DNA from: JBAWAP01 sp049589355 | GTDB taxonomy: Bacteria; Chloroflexota; Anaerolineae; VGOG01 | DNA: 64,000 bases | Direction: 5' to 3' | NCBI GenBank assembly: GCA_049589355.1 | Contig: JBAWAP010000434.1 | Span: forward strand, 1 to 64,000 | Shown: piece after piece, positions 49,307-57,975 of the stretch | Layout: the number at the start of each line of letters is the position of its first letter | Position numbering within the stretch: position 1 is the stretch's first letter | Translations under genes and position numbers: made by a program | Notes under the pieces: generated by a model | What the model saw: only the letters and a program-made list of their open reading frames with translations | Database searches by the model: none | What the model was told of the DNA's origin: nothing

Positions 49307-50338
49307 TCAGTATCCGTACAGCTCGTGAATCAATTCGCTCATCAGGTTAGATACGTAACGGACGGCGGAGATGGCTCTCCCGTAGGGCATGCGTCTGGGA
49401 CCCAGAACCCCCAGGTCCCCCGTGGCGTGGCTGCTCACGCCGTACCGGGACAGTACCAGGCTGCAGTCGCTCAGCTCCTCCCAAGGCCCCTCTCCCCCGA
49501 TGATAACCTGCACGCCGCCCACTGCCGCAGCCAGAACATCAGCTAGAATTGCCTCTAAGAAGCTGCTTTCTTCTAAAAGCCCGAATACCTGGCGAGCGCT
49601 TTGGCCCTCGGCGAACTCGGGCTGTTGCAGGATGTTGATCAGACCGTCACGGTATATCTCGCTGCGGGCACGACCATCCAATCGCCCCATCATCTCCACC
49701 ACAAGCTCCCCCACCTGGGCCTCCAAAGGGGTCAAGCGCGCGATCTGGGCCGTGACCCCATCGGCGGTTAAGCCACCGAAGAGGTCGTTCAAGTGGGTTG
49801 CCATCTGGCTCAACTCCTCTTGAGATAGGGTCCGAGCCAAAGCCAGGGTTCGCTGCTTGACCGTTCCCCCCTGCAGGACTAGGACCACCAGGGCCAACGA
49901 ATCGCGGATGGAAATCAGCTCTAAGTGTTTGAAAAGACATTGGGAAGCGGAGGGGGCCGTAATCCACGACACGCTGTGTGCAGCCTGAGCCAGTACTGAC
50001 GCCGAGAGCTTCAGGCACTGGTCCATCTCGGGGCGCACCTGGTGAAATTGATGGCGGATCATGCGCCGCTCGGCCAAAGGCAACTCTGTCTCTCCCAAGA
50101 GGCGTTCGACGAAATAGCGGTAGCCTGTGTCAGTGGGGATACGTCCTGCCGAGGTGTGAGGGTGAGTCAAGTATCCGGACTCTTCTAAACGGGCCATCTC
50201 GTTGCGCACCGTGGCTGAACTGATGCCCAGGCCATAAGCCTCGACGATGGACTTTGAACTAACCGGCGTAGCTGTATCCGTATATTCCCGTACCACCAAG
50301 CCCAATATGGCTTGCTGTCTAGCTGTCAAATCCTCCAT
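49307..50338 (-). CDS. hrcA: Heat-inducible transcription repressor HrcA
   Basis: 343 residues. N-terminal winged helix (ARQQAILGLVVREYTDTATP, VSSKSIVEAYGLGISSATVR, NEMARLEESGYLTHPHTSAG, RIPTDTGYRYFVE), then the GAF-like inserted dimerisation domain and the C-terminal MPYGRAISAVRYVSNLMSEL. It represses through the CIRCE element found 26 bp upstream of its start. First gene of the heat-shock operon. Confidence 0.96.
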   Translation of the reverse strand: MEDLTARQQAILGLVVREYTDTATPVSSKSIVEAYGLGISSATVRNEMARLEESGYLTHPHTSAGRIPTDTGYRYFVERLLGETELPLAERRMIRHQFHQVRPEMDQCLKLSASVLAQAAHSVSWITAPSASQCLFKHLELISIRDSLALVVLVLQGGTVKQRTLALARTLSQEELSQMATHLNDLFGGLTADGVTAQIARLTPLEAQVGELVVEMMGRLDGRARSEIYRDGLINILQQPEFAEGQSARQVFGLLEESSFLEAILADVLAAAVGGVQVIIGGEGPWEELSDCSLVLSRYGVSSHATGDLGVLGPRRMPYGRAISAVRYVSNLMSELIHELYGY

Positions 50339-50363
50339 GTGCAGATCTCACCAAGGGGAGTTC

Positions 50364-50390
50364 TTAGCACTCTTGATATTAGAGTGCTAA
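50364..50390. promoter_or_regulatory. CIRCE operator (HrcA binding site)
   Basis: TTAGCACTC (50364-50372), 9 bp, GAGTGCTAA (50382-50390): a perfect CIRCE, located around the predicted transcription start of hrcA. Confidence 0.97.
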
Positions 50391-50395
50391 AAGCA

Positions 50396-50424
50396 ATGAT
50401 ACCACTAAGTACCTATCCTGTCAA
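50396..50424 (-). promoter_or_regulatory. hrcA operon promoter
   Basis: TTGACA (50419-50424), 17 bp, TATCAT (50396-50401); CIRCE immediately downstream of the -10. Confidence 0.88.
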
Positions 50425-50496
50425 GTGCTCTGGGGTGGGGAACAAAGGTATGGAGATAATGTACAAACACCACTCTGCTCCTCAGTTGAGGTGCGA

Positions 50497-51120
50497 TCAA
50501 ACCCACTCCACGTCGCCGCATATTTCCGGCGAGCGCGGGCGGGCCATGAACGCTTCAAAGGCCGGCCGGACAGCACCAATGGTGCTCTCCTCGCCGTGGC
50601 CGGGATAAAAAGTGGTATCGTTGGGCCAGGTAAAGACTTTGTCACGCAGGCTGGCGAGAATCTGGGCCAGAGCTTCGGGCGTCTTGGAGTGGCCCGGCCC
50701 GCCGGGGAACAACGTATCGCCGACGATGGCGCACTCCCCGAAACGGAAGCAGACGCTCCCCGGCGTGTGCCCCGGGGTGTGCACCACGGTCAATTCTCCA
50801 CCCCCTAGCGTCAGAACGTCACCGTCACCGAGGTCGAAATCGCCGACGATGCCAAATTCGGCTGCGTCGGCTGGGTGGAGGCCCAGGGGCGCACCTGTGG
50901 CCTGGCACACCGCATCAAGGGCCTGAGCGTGATCGGGGTGGCTGTGGGTAAGCAAGATGGCTTTGACGGCTGTGCCCTCGGCAACAGCCAGGATACGGTC
51001 CGGCTCGGCGGCCGGGTCCACGATGATGCTCTCTCCACCGCTGATGAGCACGTAGCAGTTGGTGCTCCATTCGCCCAGAGACAGGGTAATCAGTTGAAAG
51101 GAGTACTCTTTCGCTCCCAT
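50497..51120 (-). CDS. Metallo-beta-lactamase-fold hydrolase (glyoxalase II-like)
   Basis: 207 residues. ILLTHSHPDHAQALDAV (HxHxDH metal site), VVHTPGHTPGSVCF, AIVGDTLFPGGPGH and FYPGHGEEST give the metal ligands of the small hydroxyacylglutathione hydrolase-like group. Substrate not determined; thiol-ester or persulfide hydrolysis are options. Starts next to the amidohydrolase stop, so the three genes may form one transcript. Confidence 0.85.
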   Translation of the reverse strand: MGAKEYSFQLITLSLGEWSTNCYVLISGGESIIVDPAAEPDRILAVAEGTAVKAILLTHSHPDHAQALDAVCQATGAPLGLHPADAAEFGIVGDFDLGDGDVLTLGGGELTVVHTPGHTPGSVCFRFGECAIVGDTLFPGGPGHSKTPEALAQILASLRDKVFTWPNDTTFYPGHGEESTIGAVRPAFEAFMARPRSPEICGDVEWV

Positions 51121-52452
51121 CTATGCTCCCCAACCAGCAACGATTTGACGGGCCATCTCTCTCGCACGGGCGAAGATCTCACCCTCATCGAGGGTCAGGA
51201 GTACGCGATCCCGCATCACGACCCGCCCATCAATGATGACCGTGCGCACATCGCTGGAATGGGCGGCATAAACCAGGTGCGAGGTAACGTTGTACACTGG
51301 CACCATGTGTGGCACGTCCAGGTCCAGAATGATCATGTCCCCACGCTTCCCAACCTCTAGCGAGCCCAGCCGATCATCCAACCCCAGCACGCGAGCCGCT
51401 TCCAGGGTGGCCATGCTCAGCGCCTGACGGGCAGGCATCGCCGTGGGATCGCCAGCTATCATCTTGTGCACCTTGGCAGCGGTTCCCACTTCGCCAAACA
51501 TGTCCAGGTCGTTGTTGCTGGCCGCGCCATCGGTCCCCAGCCCAACCTTGACGCCCGCCTCCAGCAGCTTGGGCACTGGAGTGAAGCCAGAGGCTAGCTT
51601 CAACTGGCTCTCCGGGCAGTGGACCACGCCAGCGTTGTATTGAGCCAGCAGTTCGATGTCCTCGTCTGTCAAATGCACGCCGTGAATGGCTACGGTGGTG
51701 GGCCCCAGGAGACCCAGGTCTGCCAGGCGACCCACAGGCGTGTGTCCGTACTTCTCGATGCTCTCCTGCACCTCGCTCTGGGTCTCCGATACGTGGAGCA
51801 GGTAGGGCGCACCGTACTGATCGGCCAGCGCCTTGGCCTGCTGCATCAGATCCGATGAGGCGGCATACGGACTATGCGGTTGGACCGAGGGAATCACCAG
51901 GGAATCATCATGCCATTCGCTCAGCAGGTGTTCTGTATAGTTGAGCTGATCCTCCGGGGTCTTACAATTGGCCGTTGGAAAGTCCACCAGCGCCTCCCCG
52001 ATAACCACGCGAATACCGGCCTCCTTGCACGCTTCGGCGATGTCATCCTCGAAGTAATACATATCGCAAAACAGGACAGTGCCAGAGCGAATCATCTCCG
52101 CCGCTGCAAGCTGAGTGCCCAGGCGAACGAAATCCGGGCTGAGCAATTTAGTCTCTGCGGGCCAGATGTACTTGTACAACCAGGTCTCCAACGGAAGATC
52201 GTCGGCAATCCCCCGAAAGAGGGTCATCGGGGCATGGGTGTGGGCGTTGATAAGGCCAGGCATGACTAGCTTGTCGCTGGCATCTATCCGCTCCCGCCCG
52301 CGATATACCCGCTCTACCTCCTCGCGGGGCCCCAGGCCAACGATAGCTCCCCCGTCCACAGCCACCACCCCTGGGTCATAGATGTTCCAATCCCGATCAG
52401 CGGTCAACACGATACCGCCGACTACCACCAGATCAGCTTCGTGCGAAACCAT
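51121..52452 (-). CDS. Amidohydrolase, MTA/SAH deaminase (MtaD) family, copy 1
   Basis: 443 residues. Metal-dependent cytosine/adenosine-deaminase-like: MPGLINAHTHAPMTLFRGIA (HxH), DLPLETWLYKYIWPAE, YLLHVSETQSEVQESIEKYG, TVAIHGVHLTDEDIELLAQ, HCPESQLKLASGFTPVPKLL and GLGTDGAASNNDLDMFGEV. Expected to deaminate methylthioadenosine, S-adenosylhomocysteine or adenosine. Closely related to the next gene upstream (52518-53846), especially over the last about 200 residues. Confidence 0.88.
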   Translation of the reverse strand: MVSHEADLVVVGGIVLTADRDWNIYDPGVVAVDGGAIVGLGPREEVERVYRGRERIDASDKLVMPGLINAHTHAPMTLFRGIADDLPLETWLYKYIWPAETKLLSPDFVRLGTQLAAAEMIRSGTVLFCDMYYFEDDIAEACKEAGIRVVIGEALVDFPTANCKTPEDQLNYTEHLLSEWHDDSLVIPSVQPHSPYAASSDLMQQAKALADQYGAPYLLHVSETQSEVQESIEKYGHTPVGRLADLGLLGPTTVAIHGVHLTDEDIELLAQYNAGVVHCPESQLKLASGFTPVPKLLEAGVKVGLGTDGAASNNDLDMFGEVGTAAKVHKMIAGDPTAMPARQALSMATLEAARVLGLDDRLGSLEVGKRGDMIILDLDVPHMVPVYNVTSHLVYAAHSSDVRTVIIDGRVVMRDRVLLTLDEGEIFARAREMARQIVAGWGA

Positions 52453-52474
52453 TCATGAACCTCCCTATAGCGCT

Positions 52475-52509
52475 CGATTTTCGATTGCCGATTGGCGATT
52501 TTCGATTCA
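52475..52509. repeat. Five tandem CGATTNN heptamers between the deaminase paralogues
   Basis: CGATTTT, CGATTGC, CGATTGG, CGATTTT, CGATTCA in an uninterrupted run between the two genes. Confidence 0.85.
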
Positions 52510-52517
52510 GAAAGACG

Positions 52518-53846
52518 CTACCTCAACCCAGTAGCGATCTCACGGGCCATCTCCCTCGCCTGGACAAATATCTCTTCCTCATCCAGGGTCAAGAGTTCTC
52601 GATCCCGCATCACGACCCGCCCATCAATAATAACAGTGCGCACATCGCTGGAATGGGCGGCATAAACCAGGTGTGAAGTGACGTTGTACACTGGCACCAT
52701 GTGCGGCACGTCCAGGTCCAGAATGATCATGTCCCCACGCTTCCCAACCCCCAGCGAGCCCAGCCGATCATCCAAGCCCAGCACGCGAGCCGCTTCCAGA
52801 GTAGCCATGCTCAGCGCCTGACGGGCAGGCATCGTCGTGGGGTCGCCAGCTATCATCTTGTGCACCTTGGCCGCCGTTCCCACTTCGCCAAACATGTCCA
52901 GGTCGTTGTTGCTGGCCGCGCCATCGGTTCCCAGCCCAACCTTCACCCCCGCCTCCAGCAGCTTCGGCACGGGAGTGAAGCCAGAGGCTAGCTTCAATTG
53001 ACTCTCCGGGCAGTGAATCACGCCAGCATCGTGCTGAGCCAGTAGTTCGATGTCCTCGCCTGTCAAATGCACGCCGTGAATGGCTACGGTGGTGGGCCCC
53101 AGGAGACCCAGGTCTGCCAGGCGACCAATGGGTGTGCGCCCGTGCTTCTCGATGCTCTCCTGCACCTCGCTCTGGGTCTCCGACACGTGGAGCAGGTAGG
53201 GCACACCGTACCGATCAGCTAACTCTTTCCCTGCCCGCATTAGGCTCGACGAGGCAGCGTATGGACTGTGCGGCTGGATCGAAGGAATCACCAGCGAATC
53301 GTCACCCCATTTCTGTAGCAAGTACTCATTGCGTTCCAGCCCCTCCTCGGGGGTCTTGTAATCGGGATTGGGAAAGTCCACCAACCCCTCCCCGATAACC
53401 ACGCGAAGGCCGGCCTCCTTGCACGCTTCGGCGATGTCGTCTTCGAAGAAGTACATGTCACAGAACAGGACGGTGCCAGAGCGGATCATCTCCGCCGCTG
53501 CAAGCTGAGTGCCCAGGCGGACGAAGTCCGGGCCGACCCATTTAGCCTCCGCAGGCCAGATGTAGTCATACAGCCAGGTCTCCAACGGAAGATCGTCGGC
53601 GATCCCCCGAAAAAGGGTCATCGGGGCATGGGTGTGGGCGTTGATCAGGCCAGGCATGACCAGCCTGCTGCTGGCGTCAATCCGCTCCCGCCCGCGATAC
53701 GTCCGCTCTATCTCCTCCCGTGGCCCCAGGCCAACGATGGCTCCCCTGTCCACAGCCACCGCTCCTGGGTCATACATGTTCCAATCCTGATCAGCGGTCA
53801 GCACCACGCCACCAGCTACCACCAGATCAACTTCTTGCAAAGCCAC
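52518..53846 (-). CDS. Amidohydrolase, MTA/SAH deaminase (MtaD) family, copy 2
   Basis: 442 residues, same motifs as copy 1 (INAHTHAPMTLFRG, LLHVSETQSEVQESIEKHG, AIHGVHLTGEDIELLAQHD, GTDGAASNNDLDMFGEV). The two proteins differ mainly around the TIM-barrel front (for example PNPDYKTPEEGLERNEYLLQ against TANCKTPEDQLNYTEHLLSE) and are almost identical towards the C-terminus, also at DNA level. This pattern suggests a tandem duplication followed by partial gene conversion. Confidence 0.88.
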   Translation of the reverse strand: MALQEVDLVVAGGVVLTADQDWNMYDPGAVAVDRGAIVGLGPREEIERTYRGRERIDASSRLVMPGLINAHTHAPMTLFRGIADDLPLETWLYDYIWPAEAKWVGPDFVRLGTQLAAAEMIRSGTVLFCDMYFFEDDIAEACKEAGLRVVIGEGLVDFPNPDYKTPEEGLERNEYLLQKWGDDSLVIPSIQPHSPYAASSSLMRAGKELADRYGVPYLLHVSETQSEVQESIEKHGRTPIGRLADLGLLGPTTVAIHGVHLTGEDIELLAQHDAGVIHCPESQLKLASGFTPVPKLLEAGVKVGLGTDGAASNNDLDMFGEVGTAAKVHKMIAGDPTTMPARQALSMATLEAARVLGLDDRLGSLGVGKRGDMIILDLDVPHMVPVYNVTSHLVYAAHSSDVRTVIIDGRVVMRDRELLTLDEEEIFVQAREMAREIATGLR

Positions 53847-53918
53847 TCATTGGCCTCCCCATCTTCACGATCTTCGCGTTTGACGTTTCACGTCCCATCG
53901 GCAGCTCTGGTCTCATGT

Positions 53919-54836
53919 TCAAACAAGCACTCTTAGCGCCCGTGGGATTATCTGAAAAGTCGCTGGTGCCTCGCCTATCAACTCCCCCTCAGCTTGGAGG
54001 AACATGCGCTCTCGGGCTTCGACATGGATCTCCCTGGCGTGGCAGAGGCTAACCTTGGGGTGAGTCAAGTGAGTGCCCTTGTAGAGCCGAGGTAGGTTCA
54101 CAACGACCTCTAGCTTGTTCAGGTTGCCCAGGATGACCACGTCGAAGATGCCATCGTCGAGCGAGGCCCCGGGCGCAACGAACATGCCCCCGCCGAAGTA
54201 GCGCCCATTGCAAACGATAACCGAATTGAGCCGCCCCCTCAAGTGCTGGCCGTCGAAGGAAAGCTCTACGTTTTTGTTCCGATAGGTCACTAAACTGGTG
54301 AAGAGACACGCCAGGTAAGTGATAGTGCCTCCCAGAACCTTGGGGCTGCGGTTCGCCAACTCGGCCACCTCGCCGTCAAAGCCCAGGCCGGCCACATTGA
54401 TGAAATAACGCTCCACTTCTTGCCCTTGGCGGAGGCAGGTTATTCTACCCAAGTCTACAAGGCGGGTCTCGAAACGCAGGAGTTGGCGACAGGCCCCCAC
54501 GTAATCGCGGGGAATGCCCACTGTGCGCGAGAAGTCGGCTCCCGTGCCGCAGGGGATAATGCCCAGGGTTACCTCTGGGTCAACAGCTCCCTCCTCCACC
54601 AGGCCGTTGAGCACCTCGTTGACAGTGCCGTCCCCGCCCACGGCCACGATGGTTCGATAACCATCGTCCAGGGCCTGCCGAGCCAACCGTGTAGCATGTC
54701 CAGGCTCCTCAGTGAGAATGGCATCGAACTTGGCTCCCTCAGCCTGTAGGAAGTCGCATACGCGCGTCCAGTTCCTGCCCACAGCGCCGTTGGCCGCCAC
54801 CGGGTTTACGATCAGTTTCATTTCTTCCCTCGCCAT
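53919..54836 (-). CDS. Diacylglycerol/sphingosine kinase-like lipid kinase
   Basis: 305 residues from the ATG at 54836 (AGGAGGTGGAGCG). DAGK catalytic domain: KLIVNPVAANGAVGRNW, IVAVGGDGTVNEVLNGLVE (GGDGT), LGIIPCGTGADFSRTVGI, FINVAGLGFDGEVAELAN, and a C-terminal beta domain IVCNGRYFGGGMFVAPGASL, DDGIFDVV. Phosphorylates a lipid, such as diacylglycerol or undecaprenol-type substrates; the exact one is unknown. Confidence 0.92.
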   Translation of the reverse strand: MAREEMKLIVNPVAANGAVGRNWTRVCDFLQAEGAKFDAILTEEPGHATRLARQALDDGYRTIVAVGGDGTVNEVLNGLVEEGAVDPEVTLGIIPCGTGADFSRTVGIPRDYVGACRQLLRFETRLVDLGRITCLRQGQEVERYFINVAGLGFDGEVAELANRSPKVLGGTITYLACLFTSLVTYRNKNVELSFDGQHLRGRLNSVIVCNGRYFGGGMFVAPGASLDDGIFDVVILGNLNKLEVVVNLPRLYKGTHLTHPKVSLCHAREIHVEARERMFLQAEGELIGEAPATFQIIPRALRVLV

Positions 54837-54863
54837 CGCTCCACCTCCTAAGAACCCCACCAA

Positions 54864-54961
54864 AGACCTCCGAGGTTTCCTTAGTCGTGCTCGTTTGCGT
54901 CTTCCACTCCGCATTTTGCGCCACGATATGACCGAATCTGCGGTCAAAACCTCGGAGGTCT
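54864..54961. repeat. 98-bp element with perfect 15-bp terminal inverted repeats
   Basis: AGACCTCCGAGGTTT (54864-54878) and AAACCTCGGAGGTCT (54947-54961) flank 68 bp in the gap upstream of the lipid kinase. The arms are also partly self-palindromic. The overall length matches the element in ecfA. Confidence 0.75.
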
Positions 54962-54972
54962 GGACACTTTTC

Positions 54973-55305
54973 TTACGGCCGTTGGAAGAGGTTGAGGAAT
55001 TTCATCACCAAGCCCACGTTGCCTTTGACTTTGATCCTGCCCATCATGAACGACCTCATGACGTCGAGTTCCCCCTTGACCAGGGCCACATAATCAGCGA
55101 CAGCGAGGCTTATGGTTGCATCGGGATCAGCGACAATCCCTTCTTTGACCTGGCACTGCTGATTGGCGATCTCCAACACCCAATTGCCACCGCCTTCGCC
55201 AGTTAACTCGAACTGATAAGTGGCCTTGAGGCCCTCGGCCCTCTCAGGCAGAAAAGCGCTAGGCATGGCCTCGATAATCTCCTTGGCTGTATCAGGTATC
55301 GGCAC
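54973..55305 (-). CDS. SCP2 sterol-binding domain protein
   Basis: 110 residues, GTG start at 55305 following GGGGAGG. SCP2 fold: ATYQFELTGEGGGNWVLEIA, PDATISLAVADYVALVKGEL and MGRIKVKGNVGLVMKFLNL (hydrophobic lipid-binding C-terminus). Binds a lipid or fatty acyl ligand. Next to a lipid kinase, so a lipid-related role is plausible. Confidence 0.9.
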   Translation of the reverse strand: MPIPDTAKEIIEAMPSAFLPERAEGLKATYQFELTGEGGGNWVLEIANQQCQVKEGIVADPDATISLAVADYVALVKGELDVMRSFMMGRIKVKGNVGLVMKFLNLFQRP

Positions 55306-55351
55306 CTTTCACCTCCCCGGATTTTGTGGTTTGGACTATCTATTGCGGAGA

Positions 55352-55381
55352 AGTATATCACGTATATGCCTTCGTTGTCAA
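55352..55381 (-). promoter_or_regulatory. Promoter of the SCP2 gene
   Basis: TTGACA (55376-55381), 18 bp, TATACT (55352-55357) on the minus strand, back to back with the plus-strand promoter at 55388. Confidence 0.75.
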
Positions 55382-55387
55382 CCTGAA

Positions 55388-55416
55388 TTGACATCTGCCT
55401 AGGAGGATGATAAAAT
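55388..55416 (+). promoter_or_regulatory. Promoter of the DUF4870-recJ unit
   Basis: TTGACA (55388-55393), 17 bp, TAAAAT (55411-55416) on the plus strand. The point where gene orientation in the window changes. Confidence 0.75.
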
Positions 55417-55492
55417 AAGGCTGGCCTGAGCCCTCTGATGCGTAGTGGGGCTGGCCAGACCAAGATCTAAACAATAAGGAGGCAAAAGTACG

Positions 55493-55927
55493 ATGGAAGC
55501 GAAGGAAACTAGCGAAGAGCTCAAGGCACCCTCCCGGGAAGTTTTCGGGAAGGTCGAGACCACCAGTGATGAGAGGACGTGGGCTATATTGGCGCACGTG
55601 AGCATTCTCCTGGGAGCGATCACCGTCGGCCTTCTAGGGCCTGTGGCCGCTTTCGTCATCTGGTTGGTTAAGAAAGAGGAATCGGAGTACGTGGCCAAAC
55701 AGGCCCTGCAGTCCTTGATCTATCAGATCGTGGTAGGGGTGCTGTCGTGGATCATGTGGGGCGCCATAGTGGTGCTTTCTATAGCTGTGATCGGCATCTG
55801 TTTAATACCTATAGGCCTGCTACTAGACCTGGCGGCCATTGGATATAGTTGCTATGGGGCCTACATTTGCTCCCTGGGCCAAGAGTTCAGGTATCCCATA
55901 ATTTGGGACATGGTTGCAACCAAGTAG
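55493..55927 (+). CDS. DUF4870 membrane protein
   Basis: 144 residues; AAGGAGG upstream of the ATG. TWAILAHVSILLGAITVGLL, GPVAAFVIWLVKKEESEYVA, KQALQSLIYQIVVG and a third/fourth helix (VVLSIAVIGICLIPIGLLLD) match DUF4870 (TIC20-like) proteins. Function unknown. Followed after 56 bp by recJ. Confidence 0.88.
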   Translation: MEAKETSEELKAPSREVFGKVETTSDERTWAILAHVSILLGAITVGLLGPVAAFVIWLVKKEESEYVAKQALQSLIYQIVVGVLSWIMWGAIVVLSIAVIGICLIPIGLLLDLAAIGYSCYGAYICSLGQEFRYPIIWDMVATK

Positions 55928-55983
55928 CAACGCTACCCGGATTTTCAAACACTCAGCCATCGGCATCTGAAAGGGAATTGCCG

Positions 55984-57690
55984 ATGAAACCCAAATGGCA
56001 GATAGCGCCGCCAGCGCCTCCAGATCACCTGGCCCGCTTTCCGCAACTCTCGCCCCTCATCGTCCAGTTGCTCTATAACCGCGGCATCACCGCTCCCCAG
56101 GATGTACGGGATTTCCTGGCCGGTGCTTGCCCCGAGGGCAATCCATTTCGACTCAAAGGGATGAACGAGGCCGTGACCCGCCTCCGCCAGGCCATTCGCC
56201 GTGGAGAACTTGTAGCCATCTACGGCGACTTTGACGCCGACGGGGTGGCGGCCACAGCCCTCCTTGTGGAGACGCTCTCGGCCCTTGGAGCCAAGGTAAA
56301 GCCCTACATCCCCCACCGAGTGGACGAGGGCTATGGCCTGCACACCGAGGCCCTGTGCCAACTGGCATCTCAGGGTATCAGGGTGGTGGTCACCGTTGAT
56401 TGCGGTATCCGCTCCATTGAGGAGGTCATCTACGGAAGAAAGCTGGGCCTGGATCTCATCATAACCGATCATCACTCGGTGGGCGAGGAGGCGCCTCCGG
56501 CTCTGGCGGTTATCAACCCCAAACAACACGACTGCCCCTATCCCTTCAAGGACTTAGCAGGGGTAGGGGTGGCCTTCAAGCTGGCTCAGGCCCTCCTGCA
56601 GACCAATCGCCAGGTGCCTGTGGCAAAGGGCGAGGTCAGTGTAAACGAGGGGGATTTGCTAGGCCTGGTCGCCTTAGGCACGGTGACTGACCTCGCCCCA
56701 TTACTGGGAGAGAATAGAAGCTTGGTCAAGCGGGGACTGGAGAGGTTGAACTCCACCAAGCGCCTGGGCTTGCAGGCCATGATCGCCCAAGCAGGGCTGA
56801 AGCTGGGCCAGATTGATGCAACAACCATCAGTTTCGTCTTAGGGCCGCGCCTCAACGCCGCCGGGCGCATAGATGATGCCATCATGAGCTACGATCTCCT
56901 CCTCTGCCGCTCTCCAATCCAGGCCGAAAACCTGGCCCGGATGCTAGAGGAGCAAAATCAGCATCGTCAACGCCTGACTGCAGAGACACTTGAGCGAGCG
57001 CGAGAGCAGGTGCTGATGGCTGGTGAGAGCGAGAAGCTCTTCTTTGCGGCCGCCAAGGACTTCCTGGCGGGCATCGTTGGCCTGGTGGCCCACCGTCTGA
57101 CCGAGGAGTTCTACCGCCCCAGCCTGGTCGTTGAGCTGGGTCCAGAGGAAAGCCGAGGCTCGGCTCGCAGCATCCCCGAGTTCAACATCACCGCCGCCTT
57201 GGATCAATGCAGCGACCTCCTTATCAGGTACGGCGGCCACGCGGCAGCCGCTGGCTTTACCGTAGCCAATGACAATCTGCAGGCTCTGCAAGAACGCTTG
57301 AGGGAGCTGGCCGCTGAGCAGCTTGAGGGAGTGGAGCTAACACCTACGCTCCTCATTGACGCTGAGGTCGAGCTATCCGAAGTAGATTGGGCTACCCAGG
57401 CCCTGCTGACCCAGTTAGAACCTTGCGGTTATGCTAATCCCTCCCCTCTACTATTGAGTCGCCAGGCCATCGTGAAGGACGCCCGCGCTGTGGGCACGGA
57501 GGAACGCCACCTCAAGCTTACCCTGAGCGATGGGCGGATCGTCTGGGACGCTATCGCTTTCCACCAAGGCCAATCGGCTGACCAGCTTCCTCGTCACATT
57601 GACGTCGTCTACTCCCTGGAAGTCCACGAGTGGAACAGGGAGAAGAGATTGCAACTCAACGTGAAAGACCTGCGGCCTTCGGTAGTGTAA
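55984..57690 (+). CDS. recJ: Single-stranded-DNA-specific exonuclease RecJ
   Basis: 568 residues from the ATG at 55984 (AAAGGG upstream). DHH/DHHA1 phosphoesterase: AIYGDFDADGVAATALL (motif I), VVTVDCGIRS (II), DLIITDHHSVGEE (III, DHH), KDLAGVGVAFKLAQAL (IV), GPRLNAAGRIDDA, and DHHA1 motif IRYGGHAAAAGFTV. The C-terminal OB domain (LKLTLSDGRIVWDAIAF) is present. 5'-3' ssDNA exonuclease in recombination and mismatch repair. Complete. Confidence 0.95.
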   Translation: MKPKWQIAPPAPPDHLARFPQLSPLIVQLLYNRGITAPQDVRDFLAGACPEGNPFRLKGMNEAVTRLRQAIRRGELVAIYGDFDADGVAATALLVETLSALGAKVKPYIPHRVDEGYGLHTEALCQLASQGIRVVVTVDCGIRSIEEVIYGRKLGLDLIITDHHSVGEEAPPALAVINPKQHDCPYPFKDLAGVGVAFKLAQALLQTNRQVPVAKGEVSVNEGDLLGLVALGTVTDLAPLLGENRSLVKRGLERLNSTKRLGLQAMIAQAGLKLGQIDATTISFVLGPRLNAAGRIDDAIMSYDLLLCRSPIQAENLARMLEEQNQHRQRLTAETLERAREQVLMAGESEKLFFAAAKDFLAGIVGLVAHRLTEEFYRPSLVVELGPEESRGSARSIPEFNITAALDQCSDLLIRYGGHAAAAGFTVANDNLQALQERLRELAAEQLEGVELTPTLLIDAEVELSEVDWATQALLTQLEPCGYANPSPLLLSRQAIVKDARAVGTEERHLKLTLSDGRIVWDAIAFHQGQSADQLPRHIDVVYSLEVHEWNREKRLQLNVKDLRPSVV

Positions 57691-57696
57691 ACGAGA

Positions 57697-57741
57697 CCCC
57701 TTCGACTGGGCTCAGGGCAAGCTTGGCTCAGGGCAGGCCCC
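57697..57741. repeat. Intergenic copy of the CTTCGAC-GGGCTCAGGGCAAG repeat
   Basis: CCCCTTCGACTGGGCTCAGG GCAAGC followed by a second GGCTCAGGGCAG; same word as in tyrA (18478-18514). Confidence 0.75.
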
Positions 57742-57817
57742 GTGGCTGGGGCTGGTGGGGCTGGCTTCCCTCGCCGCCCTCATGGTTGCGCTAGTCAGGA
57801 GGCGCAGAAGTACCTGA
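57740..57817 (+). pseudogene. Remnant of a C-terminal membrane anchor
   Basis: The frame PWLGLVGLASLAALMVALVR then RRRST and TGA has no start: a hydrophobic helix with a tetra-Arg tail, as at the end of Chloroflexota surface proteins. Its upstream part has been replaced by the repeat at 57697-57741. Confidence 0.45.
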
Positions 57818-57830
57818 GGATCAAAATGCT

Positions 57831-57907
57831 AGACCTGATGGGTTTTCGAAAACCCGTCAGGTCTTCCAAGGCAGAAGGTTCTGGTGGATGGTTCACCAGA
57901 ACCTTCT
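57831..57907. repeat. Two consecutive palindromic hairpins
   Basis: Hairpin A: AGACCTGATGGGTTTT/AAAACCCGTCAGGTCT (57831-57864), one mismatch, central TCGA. Hairpin B: AGAAGGTTCTGGTG (57873-57886) and CACCAGAACCTTCT (57894-57907), perfect. They fill the gap before the next gene. Confidence 0.8.
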
Positions 57908-57975
57908 GTTTTGAGTGCCTTGGGCTGGACAAAAGCAGCCAGGTGGGATATAATTTCTTCAGAGGAGAACAAACG

